A stretch of 64,000 nucleotides of DNA, from assembly GCA_965246835.1 (NCBI GenBank), contig CBDFFQ010000001.1, positions 868,001 through 932,000 of the forward strand. The letters are read 5' to 3'. The first letter of the stretch is position 1, and the number at the start of each line of letters is the position of its first letter. Below the pieces are notes generated by a model. It was given only the letters and a program-made list of their open reading frames with translations, did not search any database and was not told where the DNA came from. The translations under genes and the position numbers were made by a program. This DNA is from JANPPS01 sp965246835 (lineage in GTDB: Bacteria > Pseudomonadota > Alphaproteobacteria > Acetobacterales > Acetobacteraceae). This document shows, one piece after another, positions 46,424-57,897 of the stretch.

Positions 46424-47575
46424 ATGCCCGACGGCCAGCCCGCCCTGACGCTCACGCTGCATCCGCACATCGCCGACATCCCGGCGGCGTCCTGGGATGC
46501 CTGTGCCGGCAGCGACAACCCCTTCGTCTCGCACGCTTTCCTGTCCGCCCTGGAAGACAGCCTCTCCGCCAGCGCCCGCACCGGCTGGCTGCCGCAGCAC
46601 GCCGCGCTGCGCACCGAGGGCGAGGAGATCGTGGCCGTGGCGCCGATGTATGCCAAATCCCACAGCTATGGCGAATACGTGTTCGACCATGGCTGGGCCA
46701 ACGCGTTCGAACGCGGCGGCGGCTCGTATTACCCGAAGCTGCAGGTGGCGGTCCCGTTCAGCCCGGTGCCGGGCCCCCGCCTGCTGGCCCGGCCCGGTTT
46801 CGAGGGCGCCAGCCTCGGCCACGCGCTGCGCCAGGCCTGTGAGCAGCTCGATCTGTCATCGGTGCACGCCACGTTCTGCAGCCGCGCGGATTGGGAGGCG
46901 CTGGGTGAGGCCGGGTGGCTGCAACGCATCGGCACGCAATTCCATTGGGAAAACGACGGCTACGCCAGTTTCGACGACTTCCTGGGCGCGCTCAGCTCCC
47001 GCAAGCGCAAATCCATCAAGCGGGAACGGCGGGACGCAGCGGCGACCGGCCTGCGCTTCCTGACCCTGCGTGGGCATGAAATCCAGGCGAAGCATTGGGC
47101 GGCGTTCTACCGGTTCTACACCTCGACCGTCGATCGCAAATGGGGCAGCGCGTATCTGACCAAGAGCTTCTTCCCGATGCTGTCGGAGCGGCTGGGCGAC
47201 CGCGTCGTGCTGATGATGGCGGAGAAGGACGGGATCGCGGTCGCGGGCGCGCTCAACTTGGTCGGGGACGGCGCGCTCTATGGCCGCAACTGGGGCTGCC
47301 GCGGGGACTGGCCATTCCTGCACTTCGAGCTGTGCTACTATCGCGCCATCGAGTTCGCGATCGAACACGGGCTCCAGCGCGTCGAAGCCGGGGCGCAGGG
47401 CGAGCACAAGATTCAGCGCGGATACCTGCCCCGCCCCACCTACTCCGCGCATTGGATCGCACATGCTGGCCTTCGCCATGCAGTGGCAGGCTTCTTGGAA
47501 CAGGAGCGGCCGGCGATGGAACAGGAAATGGCCGCGCTGGCGACGCTGTCGCCCTATAAGCGGGACGAGGGCTGA
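46424..47575 (+). CDS. GNAT-fold protein, DUF482 (peptidogalycan biosynthesis/FemAB-like)
   Basis: 383-aa protein of the DUF482 family, a double-GNAT fold related to FemAB aminoacyltransferases. Visible: DNPFVSHAFLSALEDS, YGEYVFDHGWANAFER, LSSRKRKSIKRER and GAQGEHKIQRGYLP. The natural substrate of the family is not firmly known. ATG 46424 lies 35 bp after ridA and is likely co-transcribed. Its end overlaps the convergent MBL gene by 22 bp. Confidence 0.87.
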   Translation: MPDGQPALTLTLHPHIADIPAASWDACAGSDNPFVSHAFLSALEDSLSASARTGWLPQHAALRTEGEEIVAVAPMYAKSHSYGEYVFDHGWANAFERGGGSYYPKLQVAVPFSPVPGPRLLARPGFEGASLGHALRQACEQLDLSSVHATFCSRADWEALGEAGWLQRIGTQFHWENDGYASFDDFLGALSSRKRKSIKRERRDAAATGLRFLTLRGHEIQAKHWAAFYRFYTSTVDRKWGSAYLTKSFFPMLSERLGDRVVLMMAEKDGIAVAGALNLVGDGALYGRNWGCRGDWPFLHFELCYYRAIEFAIEHGLQRVEAGAQGEHKIQRGYLPRPTYSAHWIAHAGLRHAVAGFLEQERPAMEQEMAALATLSPYKRDEG

Positions 47576-48513
47576 GGCCAGTCGGCGGGCCGGATCGGGC
47601 CGGTTGCCCAGCGGGTGGGCGGCACGATGTGGGCCGCCACGGCATAAAGCCGCCCCTGCCGCCAGGTCACGGCGTCCGCACGCACCGCCGCCTGCACCAG
47701 GGCCGGCACGAACGCGCCGGGCGTGAAGCCGAGCGCCTCGGCATGATCGCGGAACCAGGGCGCGCCCATCAAGCCTGGCGCGAGCTCGGGCTCCGCCAGG
47801 CCATCCGATACCATGAGATTATGGGCGAAGATGCGCTTGGCGGCATGCCACGCGATGCGGGCCGGGTCTTCCCGCCATGACTCCAGGCGTCGGCGAGCGC
47901 GGTCCAACGCGCCCGGCAGATTGGCGATCGCAGGACCGTGGCCGGAATAGCCCATTTGCGCCGGGATCGCGGACAGCCGGTCTAGCGTCGCGGCAGTTTG
48001 GTCCAGGGCGCCGGGGCTTTGCCAGGGATCGAGCCAGCCGAGATCGGCGTCATGCAGCGCATCGCCCAGCACCAGCACGCCGTCATGCCAAAGACTGAGA
48101 TGCCCCGGCGTGTGACCCGGCGTCACCACCACCTGCCACGTCGCCACCCCGGTCTCGATCACGTCGCCCTCCGCGATCGTCCCGGTCACGACATAGGGCT
48201 CGATCGGCTGCTGCAGCCACGCGGCCCGGCAGGCATCGGGGTCGCGCGCATTGACCGCCGCGGCCTCGAGGGCATTGGTGAGAACCGGGACGCCGAAGCG
48301 CGATTGCAGCAGGGCATTGCCACCCGCATGGTCGCAATGATGGTGCGTGTTCACCACCCGCAACGTCTCGGGCGCCACGCCTTGCTCCGCAAGCCACGCC
48401 AGCAGCGATGACGTATCGGCACCGAACCCGGTATCGACCAACACCGGGCGCGGGCCTGTCAGCAAAACACTGTTGGCGCTCGGATAGGGCCGTTGGAAGA
48501 AGCGGGCCGTCAT
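47554..48513 (-). CDS. MBL-fold metallo-hydrolase
   Basis: Metallo-beta-lactamase fold hydrolase, 319 aa. The metal motif is THHHCDHAGG (HxHxDH); further ligands are His in VVTPGHTPGHLSL and Asp in LVLGDALHDADLG. The C-terminal helical region (IAWHAAKRIFAHNLM) resembles glyoxalase II-like or LACTB2-like members. ATG 48513 overlaps the stop of the PaaI gene, so it is the second gene of a pair. The substrate may be a thioester. Confidence 0.9.
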   Translation of the reverse strand: MTARFFQRPYPSANSVLLTGPRPVLVDTGFGADTSSLLAWLAEQGVAPETLRVVNTHHHCDHAGGNALLQSRFGVPVLTNALEAAAVNARDPDACRAAWLQQPIEPYVVTGTIAEGDVIETGVATWQVVVTPGHTPGHLSLWHDGVLVLGDALHDADLGWLDPWQSPGALDQTAATLDRLSAIPAQMGYSGHGPAIANLPGALDRARRRLESWREDPARIAWHAAKRIFAHNLMVSDGLAEPELAPGLMGAPWFRDHAEALGFTPGAFVPALVQAAVRADAVTWRQGRLYAVAAHIVPPTRWATGPIRPADWPQPSSRL

Positions 48514-48926
48514 GGCTGCGGCACGGTGCACATCGTGGCCTGCATCAGCGCCACGTGCCGGGTGCCATCGACATGCGCGTTCCCGACACAGACGCTGAGC
48601 AGGCGGCCCGCCTTGACCACCCGTCCCTGCGCCACCACGCGCTCACCGCGGGCCGGCGCGAGGAAGTTGAGCTTGAACTCGGCCGACACCACCCCCTGCC
48701 CCGCCGCCATCAACGACAGCGCCGCCAGCCCGCAGGCGGTGTCCAGCAGGGCCGCCAGCACGCCGCCGTGGAAGAAGCCGTGATGCTGCCCGACCGCATC
48801 GCGATACGGCAGCGCCAGATCGACCTCGCCCGGCGCCAGGTGGACGATGCTGGCGCCCAACAGGGTCATGGCGCCCTGCTTGCCGAAATCTTCCCGCACT
48901 CGGTTGAGCCCGTCCTGCGCTGTCAT
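48510..48926 (-). CDS. PaaI family thioesterase
   Basis: Hot-dog fold acyl-CoA thioesterase, 138 aa. The hallmark FFHGGVLAALLDTACG contains the HGG turn and the catalytic Asp. APGEVDLALPYRDAVGQHHG and FLAPARGERVVAQGRV are typical. It is upstream of, and coupled to, the MBL hydrolase gene and diverges from the DUF2075 gene across a gap of only about 57 bp. Confidence 0.9.
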   Translation of the reverse strand: MTAQDGLNRVREDFGKQGAMTLLGASIVHLAPGEVDLALPYRDAVGQHHGFFHGGVLAALLDTACGLAALSLMAAGQGVVSAEFKLNFLAPARGERVVAQGRVVKAGRLLSVCVGNAHVDGTRHVALMQATMCTVPQP

Positions 48927-48983
48927 GCGAATGCGGTAGCAGATGTTAACCATTTGGCAATGAGCCCGTGCTTTGATGCCGCC

Positions 48984-50951
48984 ATGCCGGATGGAATGAG
49001 AGCGCCACCACCACAGCCTCAGGCAGGCGCGGTGTGGTCTGGTCCTGCGATCGCGTTGTCGGGGTTGCGGGCGTCGGATCTCCCGGGCGGCGCCGCGCAA
49101 TGGCAGACAGTGTTGTCCGTGCTGCAGGGCGCGGCGTCCGGAATGCCCGGATGGATCGTGGTGCTCGGCTTCCACCTGCTGCGCATCGGGCGGCGAATCG
49201 ACGTCGTCCTGGTGTCGGAGCGGGCCGTGCTGGCTGTCCATGAGGCGGAGCGCTTCGGTGCGGCCGCGCGCGCGGCGGCGGAGGATGCGGCGCTGGACCT
49301 CGCGGACTTCCATCTGGGGTGCCGGGGCATGCCGGTGATCCCGGTCGTGCTGGTGGCGAACGGGGCGCATGCCAGCGGGATCAGGCCCTTACCGTTCCCG
49401 GGCGCCACGAGCCCGGTCGAGACCACGCGATTGCTGCTGCCCGGCTTGCTGCGCGATGTCGCTTCGTTCCCGTGTGGACCCCTGGTCCCGGTGCGATGGC
49501 TGTCGTCCGGCTTCCAGCCGGTGCCGGGCCTGCTGGAAGCGGCGCGGGCGCTGTATGCCCGGCACGACGTAACGGCGCTGCTCGGACCGGGCCTCGGCAG
49601 CGTAGCGGGCACGGCAGCGCTGCTGGCCCGCCTGGTGCGGGACAGCCTGGCGGCGCGGGAAAAGTGCGTCGTGTTCCTGACCGGGGTGCCGGGCGCCGGA
49701 AAGACGCTGTGCGCGCTGAACCTCGCCTTCGCCCCGGGCCGGGCCGGCGCCGCATTCCTGACCGGGAATCCCAGCTTGATGCTGGTGCTGCGGGAGGCGC
49801 TGGTGCGGGACAGCGCGGCGCGCGGGCGGGACCGCCGGGCCGCACGACAGCGGATGGAGGCCGTGATCCAATCCCTGCCGGCATTCCGGGACCATTACCT
49901 GTGCGTGACGGACGCCCCGCCGGAGCAGGTCGTGATCGTGGACGAGGCGCAGCGCTGCTGGACGGAGGAGCATGCCGTCTCCAAAACCCGCAACCACGCC
50001 CGGCCGCTCACCCGGTCCGAGCCCGCGCACCTCCTGGACATCATGGCCCGGCATCCGGGCGGCGCCGTGCTGGTGTGCGTCTTGGGTGGCGGACAGGAGA
50101 TCCATGCCGGGGAGGGCGGCATCGCGGCCTGGGGCGCGGCCCTCGCAACCCGTCCGGAATGGCGGATCGTGGCGCCAACCGGGGCAGAGACCGGGGCAGA
50201 GACCGGGGCCGATCCGCGCCAGCGCCTGCCTGTATTGACCGGCGTGCAGCATGAGACGGCGCTGCAACTGCCCGCACCCCGGCGCGCGATCGGAACCCCG
50301 CGCGCGGCCGCATGGGTCGACGCTGTCATGCGGTTCGACGCGTCAGCCGCCCGGCGGATCGCGACGGAGGCGGGCGGTGTGCCATTCCGGCTTACGCGCT
50401 CCCTGCCGGCCTTGCGGCGCGCCCTGTCACCGCGCGGCACCAGGCAGGCCGGGCTCGTCGCCAGTTCCGGCGCACGGCGGCTCCGCGCGGAGGGGCTGGG
50501 CGGAATGCTCTGGCATCAGGACGAGGATGCCGTGGCGAGCTGGTTCCTCGAGCGCTGGCCCGACATTCGCAGCGCCGACGCGCTGGAGGTCGCGGCCAAC
50601 GAGTTCGGCATCCAGGGACTGGAGCTGGACCATGTCGGCCTGTGCTGGGATGCAGACTTGGTGGTGGGCGCCACGGGCTGGGTGGCGCGGCAGTTCCGGG
50701 CCACCGCATGGACATCGCTGCACCGGGCGGAGGCCGCATCCAACCGGGTCAATGCCTATCGCGTCCTCCTGACCCGGGCGCGGCATGGCACCGTCATCTG
50801 GGTGCCGCGTGGTGATGCTAGAGACGCGACCCGGGATCCCGCCCTCTATGATGGCGTGGCCGACTTCCTCCTACGCTGCGGCGCGGCCCCCCTCGACGCC
50901 GATGCCGCCTTGCCCGACGATGGGGCGGTGCCCGAACCGATGCTGCTGTGA
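48984..50951 (+). CDS. DUF2075 domain ATPase
   Basis: 655-aa P-loop protein of the DUF2075 (Schlafen/UvrD-like helicase) group. An N-terminal domain of about 220 residues, with a nuclease-like beta pattern (VVLVSERAVLAVHEAERFG), precedes Walker A FLTGVPGAGKT and Walker B QVVIVDEAQRCW. The C-terminal helicase-like part has NEFGIQGLELDHVGLCW and YRVLLTRARHGTVIWVP. A 12-bp tandem repeat gives GAETGAETGA at about residues 400-410. ATG 48960 is an alternative start. The stop overlaps the GTG of the next gene. Confidence 0.85.
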   Translation: MPDGMRAPPPQPQAGAVWSGPAIALSGLRASDLPGGAAQWQTVLSVLQGAASGMPGWIVVLGFHLLRIGRRIDVVLVSERAVLAVHEAERFGAAARAAAEDAALDLADFHLGCRGMPVIPVVLVANGAHASGIRPLPFPGATSPVETTRLLLPGLLRDVASFPCGPLVPVRWLSSGFQPVPGLLEAARALYARHDVTALLGPGLGSVAGTAALLARLVRDSLAAREKCVVFLTGVPGAGKTLCALNLAFAPGRAGAAFLTGNPSLMLVLREALVRDSAARGRDRRAARQRMEAVIQSLPAFRDHYLCVTDAPPEQVVIVDEAQRCWTEEHAVSKTRNHARPLTRSEPAHLLDIMARHPGGAVLVCVLGGGQEIHAGEGGIAAWGAALATRPEWRIVAPTGAETGAETGADPRQRLPVLTGVQHETALQLPAPRRAIGTPRAAAWVDAVMRFDASAARRIATEAGGVPFRLTRSLPALRRALSPRGTRQAGLVASSGARRLRAEGLGGMLWHQDEDAVASWFLERWPDIRSADALEVAANEFGIQGLELDHVGLCWDADLVVGATGWVARQFRATAWTSLHRAEAASNRVNAYRVLLTRARHGTVIWVPRGDARDATRDPALYDGVADFLLRCGAAPLDADAALPDDGAVPEPMLL

Positions 50952-51802
50952 TCCGCGTCCTCCTCCTCTTGCTGCTGCTCGTCGCCCCGGCGGCGGCGGC
51001 GGACCTGAAGATCGCGACCTGGAACCTGGAATGGCTGACCCTGAAGGCCCAGGGTGACCCCGAGTTGCCAGACAACGTCGTGCCGAAAGGCCCGGCCGAT
51101 TTCGCGCTCTTGCGGCGGTATGCGGCGATGCTGGACGCCGACGTGGTGGCCTTCCAGGAGGTGGATGGCGCGGAGGCCGCGGCCCAGGTGTTTCCGCGCG
51201 ATCGCTACGCTTTGTTCTTGACGCATGACGCCGTCGTGCAGCGTGTGGGCTTCGCCGTGCGCCGCGGGCTGACGGTGCGGCAGAACGAGGACCTCGTGGC
51301 GCTCGACGTCAGCGCCGGGGCACGGCATCGTTTGCGGAGCGGGGCGGACATCACGATCGACACCCCGGGCGGCCGGCTGCGCCTGCTATCCATACACCTC
51401 AAAACAGGCTGCCACAGCGATCGCCTCGGCAGCAGCACGCGCCGGGAGTGCGAAACACTGCGGCAGCAAGTGCCGGCGCTGCAGGGATGGATCGCGCAGC
51501 GCCGCACCGAGGGCGTGCCGTTCGTGCTGATCGGTGACTTCAACCGCCGCATGGATGGCCGGGACGATCTGCTGGAGGCGTTGAACCGCAGCGCGCCCCT
51601 CACCCGCGCGACCGAAGGGCGGGGCACGCCGTGCTGGGGTGGCAATACCTTCATCGATCACATCCTGGCAGGCGGCGCCGCACGGGCCTGGATGCAGGTG
51701 GAGACCATGCGTGTCCTGGTCTATCGCGAGACCGACCCGGCGTTTCGGGACCATCTTTCCGACCATTGCCCGGTCTCCGTGCGTTTCCGCTTGCCCGATT
51801 AG
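50948..51802 (+). CDS. endonuclease/exonuclease/phosphatase family protein, exported
   Basis: EEP-fold Mg-dependent phosphodiesterase or phosphatase, 284 aa. The signal peptide (IRVLLLLLLLVAPAAAA) is followed at once by the catalytic set: KIATWNLEWL, VVAFQEVDG, LIGDFNRRMDG, TFIDHILA and LSDHCPV. All metal and base residues (Asn, Glu, Asp, Asn, Asp, His) are present. GTG 50948 overlaps the DUF2075 stop. The signal peptide places it outside the cytoplasm, so a joint complex with the DUF2075 ATPase is unlikely despite the coupling. Confidence 0.9.
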   Translation: MIRVLLLLLLLVAPAAAADLKIATWNLEWLTLKAQGDPELPDNVVPKGPADFALLRRYAAMLDADVVAFQEVDGAEAAAQVFPRDRYALFLTHDAVVQRVGFAVRRGLTVRQNEDLVALDVSAGARHRLRSGADITIDTPGGRLRLLSIHLKTGCHSDRLGSSTRRECETLRQQVPALQGWIAQRRTEGVPFVLIGDFNRRMDGRDDLLEALNRSAPLTRATEGRGTPCWGGNTFIDHILAGGAARAWMQVETMRVLVYRETDPAFRDHLSDHCPVSVRFRLPD

Positions 51803-51839
51803 CCGCTATCCTCCGCGTGAACTCGCGAAAGCACGACGC

Positions 51840-52592
51840 ATGCAGCTGACAGTTCTGGTGACGGGCGCCACCTCCGGCTTCGGGGCCGCCATCGCCCGCC
51901 GCTTCGTGGCGGACGGGCACCGCGTGATCGCGGCCGGGCGCCGGACGGAGCGGCTGACCGCATTGCAATCGGATCTGGGCGCGGCCCTGCTGCCCTTCAC
52001 GCTGGATGTGACCGATGCCGGCGCCGTCGCCGCGCTACCGGGCAGTCTTCCACCGGAGTGGCAGACGGTGGACGTGCTGGTGAACAACGCCGGCCTGGCA
52101 CTGGGCGTGGTGCCCGCACATACAGCTCGGCTCGAGGATTGGGAAACGATGGTCTCGACCAACGTGACCGGGCTGATGCGGATGACGCGGGCGTTGCTGC
52201 CGGGCATGGTCGAACGGGATCGCGGTCATGTCGTGAATATCAGCTCGACCGCCGCAACCTACCCCTATCCGGGCGGCAACGTGTATGGCGCCAGCAAGGC
52301 GTTCGTCACGCAGTTCAGCCTGAACCTGAAAGCGGATTTGGTCGGCACCGGCGTGCGCGTGACGGATGTGGAGCCCGGCCTCGTCGGCGGGAGCGAGTTC
52401 AGCGCCGTGCGCCTCGGGGACACGGAGAAGGCGGCGGCGGTCTACGCCGGCACCACGCCGCTTACCCCGGAAGACGTGGCGGAAACCGTGGCGTGGGTGG
52501 TGGCATTGCCAGCCCACGTCAACATCAACCGAGTCGAGATGATGCCGACCTGCCAGGCGCCAGGGCCCATGCAGATCAAGCGGCGGGGGTAG
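51840..52592 (+). CDS. ydfG: SDR family oxidoreductase, YdfG-like
   Basis: Short-chain dehydrogenase, 250 aa, close to the NADP-dependent 3-hydroxy acid (serine/allothreonine) dehydrogenase YdfG. Seen: VTGATSGFGAAIARRF, Arg-rich AAGRRTERL suggesting NADP, NNAGLALG, the Ser in ISSTAATYPYPG, YGASK, and the VEPGLVGGSEFS and VNINRVEMMPT ends characteristic of YdfG. ATG 51840 lies about 37 bp after the EEP gene. The symbol is by similarity. Confidence 0.87.
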   Translation: MQLTVLVTGATSGFGAAIARRFVADGHRVIAAGRRTERLTALQSDLGAALLPFTLDVTDAGAVAALPGSLPPEWQTVDVLVNNAGLALGVVPAHTARLEDWETMVSTNVTGLMRMTRALLPGMVERDRGHVVNISSTAATYPYPGGNVYGASKAFVTQFSLNLKADLVGTGVRVTDVEPGLVGGSEFSAVRLGDTEKAAAVYAGTTPLTPEDVAETVAWVVALPAHVNINRVEMMPTCQAPGPMQIKRRG

Positions 52593-52598
52593 CCGCCA

Positions 52599-52873
52599 TC
52601 AGGAAACCTGCACGCCCTTCCAGAACGCGACGCGGCCCTTGATGTTGGCCGCAGCGTCCTTCGGTGCCGGATAATACCAGACGGCGTTGGCGTTCGTCGC
52701 GCCATCCACCGCCAGCGAGTAATACTGCGCCGTGCCCTTCCAGCCGCACACGCTGGTGTGGCTGCTCGGCTGAACGAATGCCTGGTTGAGGCTGGTGGAG
52801 GGGAAATACGCGTTCCCCTCCACCGTCACGATATCATCGCTTTCGGCGATAACCTTCCCGTTCCAAACCGCCT

Positions 52874-52877
<4 letters not shown>
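52599..52877 (-). CDS. DUF427 domain protein
   Basis: 92-aa DUF427 protein, whole length one domain. Family words: MKAVWNGKVIAESDD, YFPSTSLNQAFV, CGWKGTAQYYSL and AVWYYPAPKDAA. Its biochemical role is not known. ATG 52877 overlaps the stop of clpA (ATGA), so it is translated with it, an unusual linkage. Confidence 0.93.
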
Positions 52878-55222
<2,345 letters not shown>

Positions 55223-55311
55223 GTCTCTAGACGCTCCTTCGCGCGGCAATCTGACGGGCGGGGCGCGAGGGCCGGGCCTGCAGCGTGGTCTCGATGATCA
55301 GTGTAGGCACG

Positions 55312-55680
55312 TTATTCTTTCTCAATCGTGCATTGCAGCGGATGCTGGTTCTGCCGGGCGAGGTCCATGACCTGGGTCACCTTGGTCTCGGCGACCTCAT
55401 ACGTATAGGCGCCGCAGACGCCGACGCCACGGCGATGGACATGGAGCATGATGCGCGTCGCCTCATCCCGGGTCTTCTGGAAGAATCTTTCCAGCACGTG
55501 GACCACGAACTCCATCGGCGTGTAATCGTCGTTCAGCATCAGCACTTTGTACATCGCAGGCTTGCGGGTCTTGGCGCGGGTCTTGACCACGACGCCCGTG
55601 TTGGAACCGTCCCCGTTGCGGCCGTTCCCGCCATTGCCGGGGGGGCGGTCCATATCGTCGCGCTTGCCGTTGTCGCTCAT
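55312..55680 (-). CDS. clpS: ATP-dependent Clp protease adaptor ClpS
   Basis: N-recognin that delivers N-degron substrates to ClpA, about 122 aa from ATG 55680. The N-terminal 40 residues are a flexible Gly/Asn/Arg-rich stretch. The folded part has YKVLMLNDDYTPMEFVVHVL, whose Asn-Asp-Asp and Met line the N-degron pocket, then MLHVHRRGVGVCGAYTYE with the ClpA-binding His region. Longer in-frame starts up to 55869 exist but lack support. Followed by clpA. Confidence 0.95.
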   Translation of the reverse strand: MSDNGKRDDMDRPPGNGGNGRNGDGSNTGVVVKTRAKTRKPAMYKVLMLNDDYTPMEFVVHVLERFFQKTRDEATRIMLHVHRRGVGVCGAYTYEVAETKVTQVMDLARQNQHPLQCTIEKE

Positions 55681-55852
55681 TGTCCTGGTATCCCGTATCG
55701 CCCTGCTATCCCGTCGCCCCATCATGCCATCTGCGGCATGCCGTTTCCTGTCCATCGCAAGCATCAGCATATCGGAGCGCCAAGGCCAGGGAAAAGAGTG
55801 CCGCAGCCTGCCCGGATATTCACCCAGGGGAGGAAGCGTTGTGCCTGAATGA

Positions 55853-55881
55853 CAAAAGGCCCGGAGCATCGCCCCGGGCCT
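55853..55881 (-). terminator. Rho-independent terminator of the phasin gene
   Basis: On the minus strand, AGGCCCGG and CCGGGCCT form an 8-bp stem around a 9-nt loop, followed by TTTTG. It lies about 50 bp after the phasin stop and before the clpS region. A second GC-rich hairpin (TCCGGGCACGTGCCCGGA) lies between the two. Confidence 0.8.
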
Positions 55882-55932
55882 GGTCCAACGCGGCTCCGGG
55901 CACGTGCCCGGAAGATTTGTCAGATGTTGTCG

Positions 55933-56280
55933 TCAGGCCGTCTTGCCGAACGTCTCGACGGCCAGGCTCATGCGGCCGGCGATCGGGGCGATGGCCTGCT
56001 CGGCCAGCTTGAACGACGTCTCGGCGACATGCCCGGTCTGCGTCAGCGCCTTCTCCACGCTGGTGCGGGCGAAGCTGGTCTGCAGCTCGACGGCGTCCTT
56101 GATGGACTTCACGCCGGACATGGCACGGAACGTCGTCATCATCTCGTCCATCGAGGCCTGCGCGGTGGCGGCCATCTGCTTGGTCAGTTCCTGGAGGCCC
56201 GTGGCGACGATCTGGCTGGACTTGACCAGCGCCTCGACATTGCCCTGGCCGAACGTGACGAACTCTTCTGCGGTCTTCAT
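55933..56280 (-). CDS. phasin family protein
   Basis: 115-aa helical, amphipathic protein that coats polyhydroxyalkanoate granules. The Phasin_2 pattern is visible: FGQGNVEALVKSSQIVATGL, then MDEMMTTFRAMSGVKSIKDA and LQTSFARTSVEKALTQTGHV. Two TGC-rich palindromes like PhaR operators lie upstream and a clear terminator downstream, so it is a single-gene unit probably repressed by PhaR when no polymer is present. Confidence 0.9.
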   Translation of the reverse strand: MKTAEEFVTFGQGNVEALVKSSQIVATGLQELTKQMAATAQASMDEMMTTFRAMSGVKSIKDAVELQTSFARTSVEKALTQTGHVAETSFKLAEQAIAPIAGRMSLAVETFGKTA

Positions 56281-56363
56281 GGTAGCGGTCTCCCGTTATG
56301 CGGGCTTCGCCCGCGTTGATCGTCCCCGTGCAGGGCGCCGCTTCCACCGGCCGAACCGGCTTA

Positions 56364-56378
56364 TGCTGCGCTGCAACA
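56364..56378 (-). promoter_or_regulatory. PhaR-like operator, proximal
   Basis: TGCTGCGCTGCAACA, one base away from a perfect TGCTGC-n3-GCAGCA type palindrome, about 85 bp upstream of the phasin start. PhaR of Paracoccus and Rhodobacter binds CTGC-n3/4-GCAG motifs near phasin genes. Confidence 0.5.
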
Positions 56379-56421
56379 TGCCGTGATGTGGCGCACTCGC
56401 GGACGCGGGTCAAGGGCCGAA

Positions 56422-56436
56422 TGCTGCGGTGCAGCA
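56422..56436 (-). promoter_or_regulatory. PhaR-like operator, distal
   Basis: Perfect palindrome TGCTGC GGT GCAGCA, matching the CTGC-n3-GCAG motif bound by PhaR, about 145 bp upstream of the phasin start and about 140 bp upstream of the divergent dacA-like gene. Confidence 0.6.
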
Positions 56437-56577
56437 AAAATGTTCACGCCATGTTGATTGCGAACATCACGTCTAGGCAACAAGGTGTTGGCCAAGCACG
56501 TTTCCCGTTGCTTAAATCCTGGACACGGCGCGCTCGTCGCTTCTAGGGTGTGCGGCCATCCTGGGAAGCAGGTTCGT

Positions 56578-57813
56578 ATGTTCGCACGCCATCTCCGGTC
56601 CGCGCTTGTCTGTCTCGTAGCGGCCCTCGCGAGTATGACCGGCACCGCACCGGCCGTCGCCCAGATTGGATCGGACCGGTATTCTTCGATCGTGGTCGAT
56701 GCGGGATCCGGCGCAATCCTCTCGGCCTCCAGCGCCGACGAATATCGCTTCCCGGCCAGCCTGACGAAGATGATGACCCTGTATATGCTGTTCGAGGCGC
56801 TGCGGGACCGCCGGGCGTCGCTGCAGCAGCAGGTCCCGGTCTCGGCCTATGCGTCATCGATGTCACCGACCAAGCTCGGGCTGCTGCCGGGCACCTACAT
56901 CACTGTCGAGCAGGCATTGCTCGGCCTGGTCACCAAATCCGCCAACGACGCCGCCGCCGCACTCGGCGAGATGATGGGCGGCGATGAGGAGCGGTTCGCG
57001 CAGATGATGACGCTGCGCGCCCGGGCGCTCGGCATGACGAACACCACGTTCCGCAACGCCTCCGGCCTGCCGGATTGGAGCCAGGTCACGACGGCGCGGG
57101 ACATGGCCATCCTGGCCCGGCACCTGATCCAGGACTTCCCGAGCTACTACCGCTATTTCAGCGTGCCATCCTTCGTGTTCCAGGGGCGCACGGTGCTGAA
57201 CCATCAGCGTATGCTGCAGACCTATCCCGGCGCCGATGGGCTCAAGACCGGATATATCGAGGCATCCGGCTACAACGTGGTCACCTCGGCCCTCCGGGGT
57301 GACACGCGGCTCATCGGCGTCGTGCTGGGCGCCTCCAGCGGGTGGGAGCGGGACCAGCACATGGCCACGCTGCTGGATCAAGGGTTCGACCGGCGGGGCG
57401 CGCCGCAGGTGGCGCGGGCCGTGGGGCCCTGGAACCGGATGCCGGCTCTGATCGCGGCGGCCCAGGCACAGCAAGCGATGCCGGCCCCCCCATCCTATGC
57501 CCCGGAATATGCTGCGGCGCCATTCACCCCGCCCGCCTACGCGGCGCCGCGCTCGGTCACGCCCCAGCCCATGCAGTTCGTGGCCGTGCAGGCCATCCCG
57601 CACGGACGCGCCCGGGCGCCGTCGCAGATGCGCAGCCGTCTTGTCGCGGCGCATGATCGGTTCCCGACCCCACCCCCACGCCCCGCGCTCCGCAGCGCTC
57701 CCCTCCCGTCGGTCCGCCCCGCCCGTGGAGCAGACCCTGTTCCGGTCCGGGTCATCCGCCCCAACAGTACCCGGACCGCCGGCCAGGCCGGGCTCGTGCG
57801 CATGGGCGGCTAG
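56578..57813 (+). CDS. D-alanyl-D-alanine carboxypeptidase (DacA/PBP5-like, class S11)
   Basis: Periplasmic penicillin-binding serine peptidase that trims peptidoglycan stem peptides, 411 aa. The signal peptide ends TAPAVAQ. Catalytic motifs: SLTK (SxxK), SAN (SxN) and KTG in GADGLKTGYIEASGYN. After the transpeptidase fold (to about residue 290) comes a 120-residue Pro/Ala/Arg-rich tail instead of the usual PBP5 C-terminal beta domain and membrane anchor. ATG 56578 is preceded by GGAAG. It diverges from the phasin gene. Confidence 0.93.
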   Translation: MFARHLRSALVCLVAALASMTGTAPAVAQIGSDRYSSIVVDAGSGAILSASSADEYRFPASLTKMMTLYMLFEALRDRRASLQQQVPVSAYASSMSPTKLGLLPGTYITVEQALLGLVTKSANDAAAALGEMMGGDEERFAQMMTLRARALGMTNTTFRNASGLPDWSQVTTARDMAILARHLIQDFPSYYRYFSVPSFVFQGRTVLNHQRMLQTYPGADGLKTGYIEASGYNVVTSALRGDTRLIGVVLGASSGWERDQHMATLLDQGFDRRGAPQVARAVGPWNRMPALIAAAQAQQAMPAPPSYAPEYAAAPFTPPAYAAPRSVTPQPMQFVAVQAIPHGRARAPSQMRSRLVAAHDRFPTPPPRPALRSAPLPSVRPARGADPVPVRVIRPNSTRTAGQAGLVRMGG

Positions 57814-57897
57814 GTCCCGCGTCGCCGTCCTCTTGCGCGGTGCCGCCTTGCTGCGCATTTTGAGGGTCTGGAACGAACGCAGGATACCGGGTCAACC

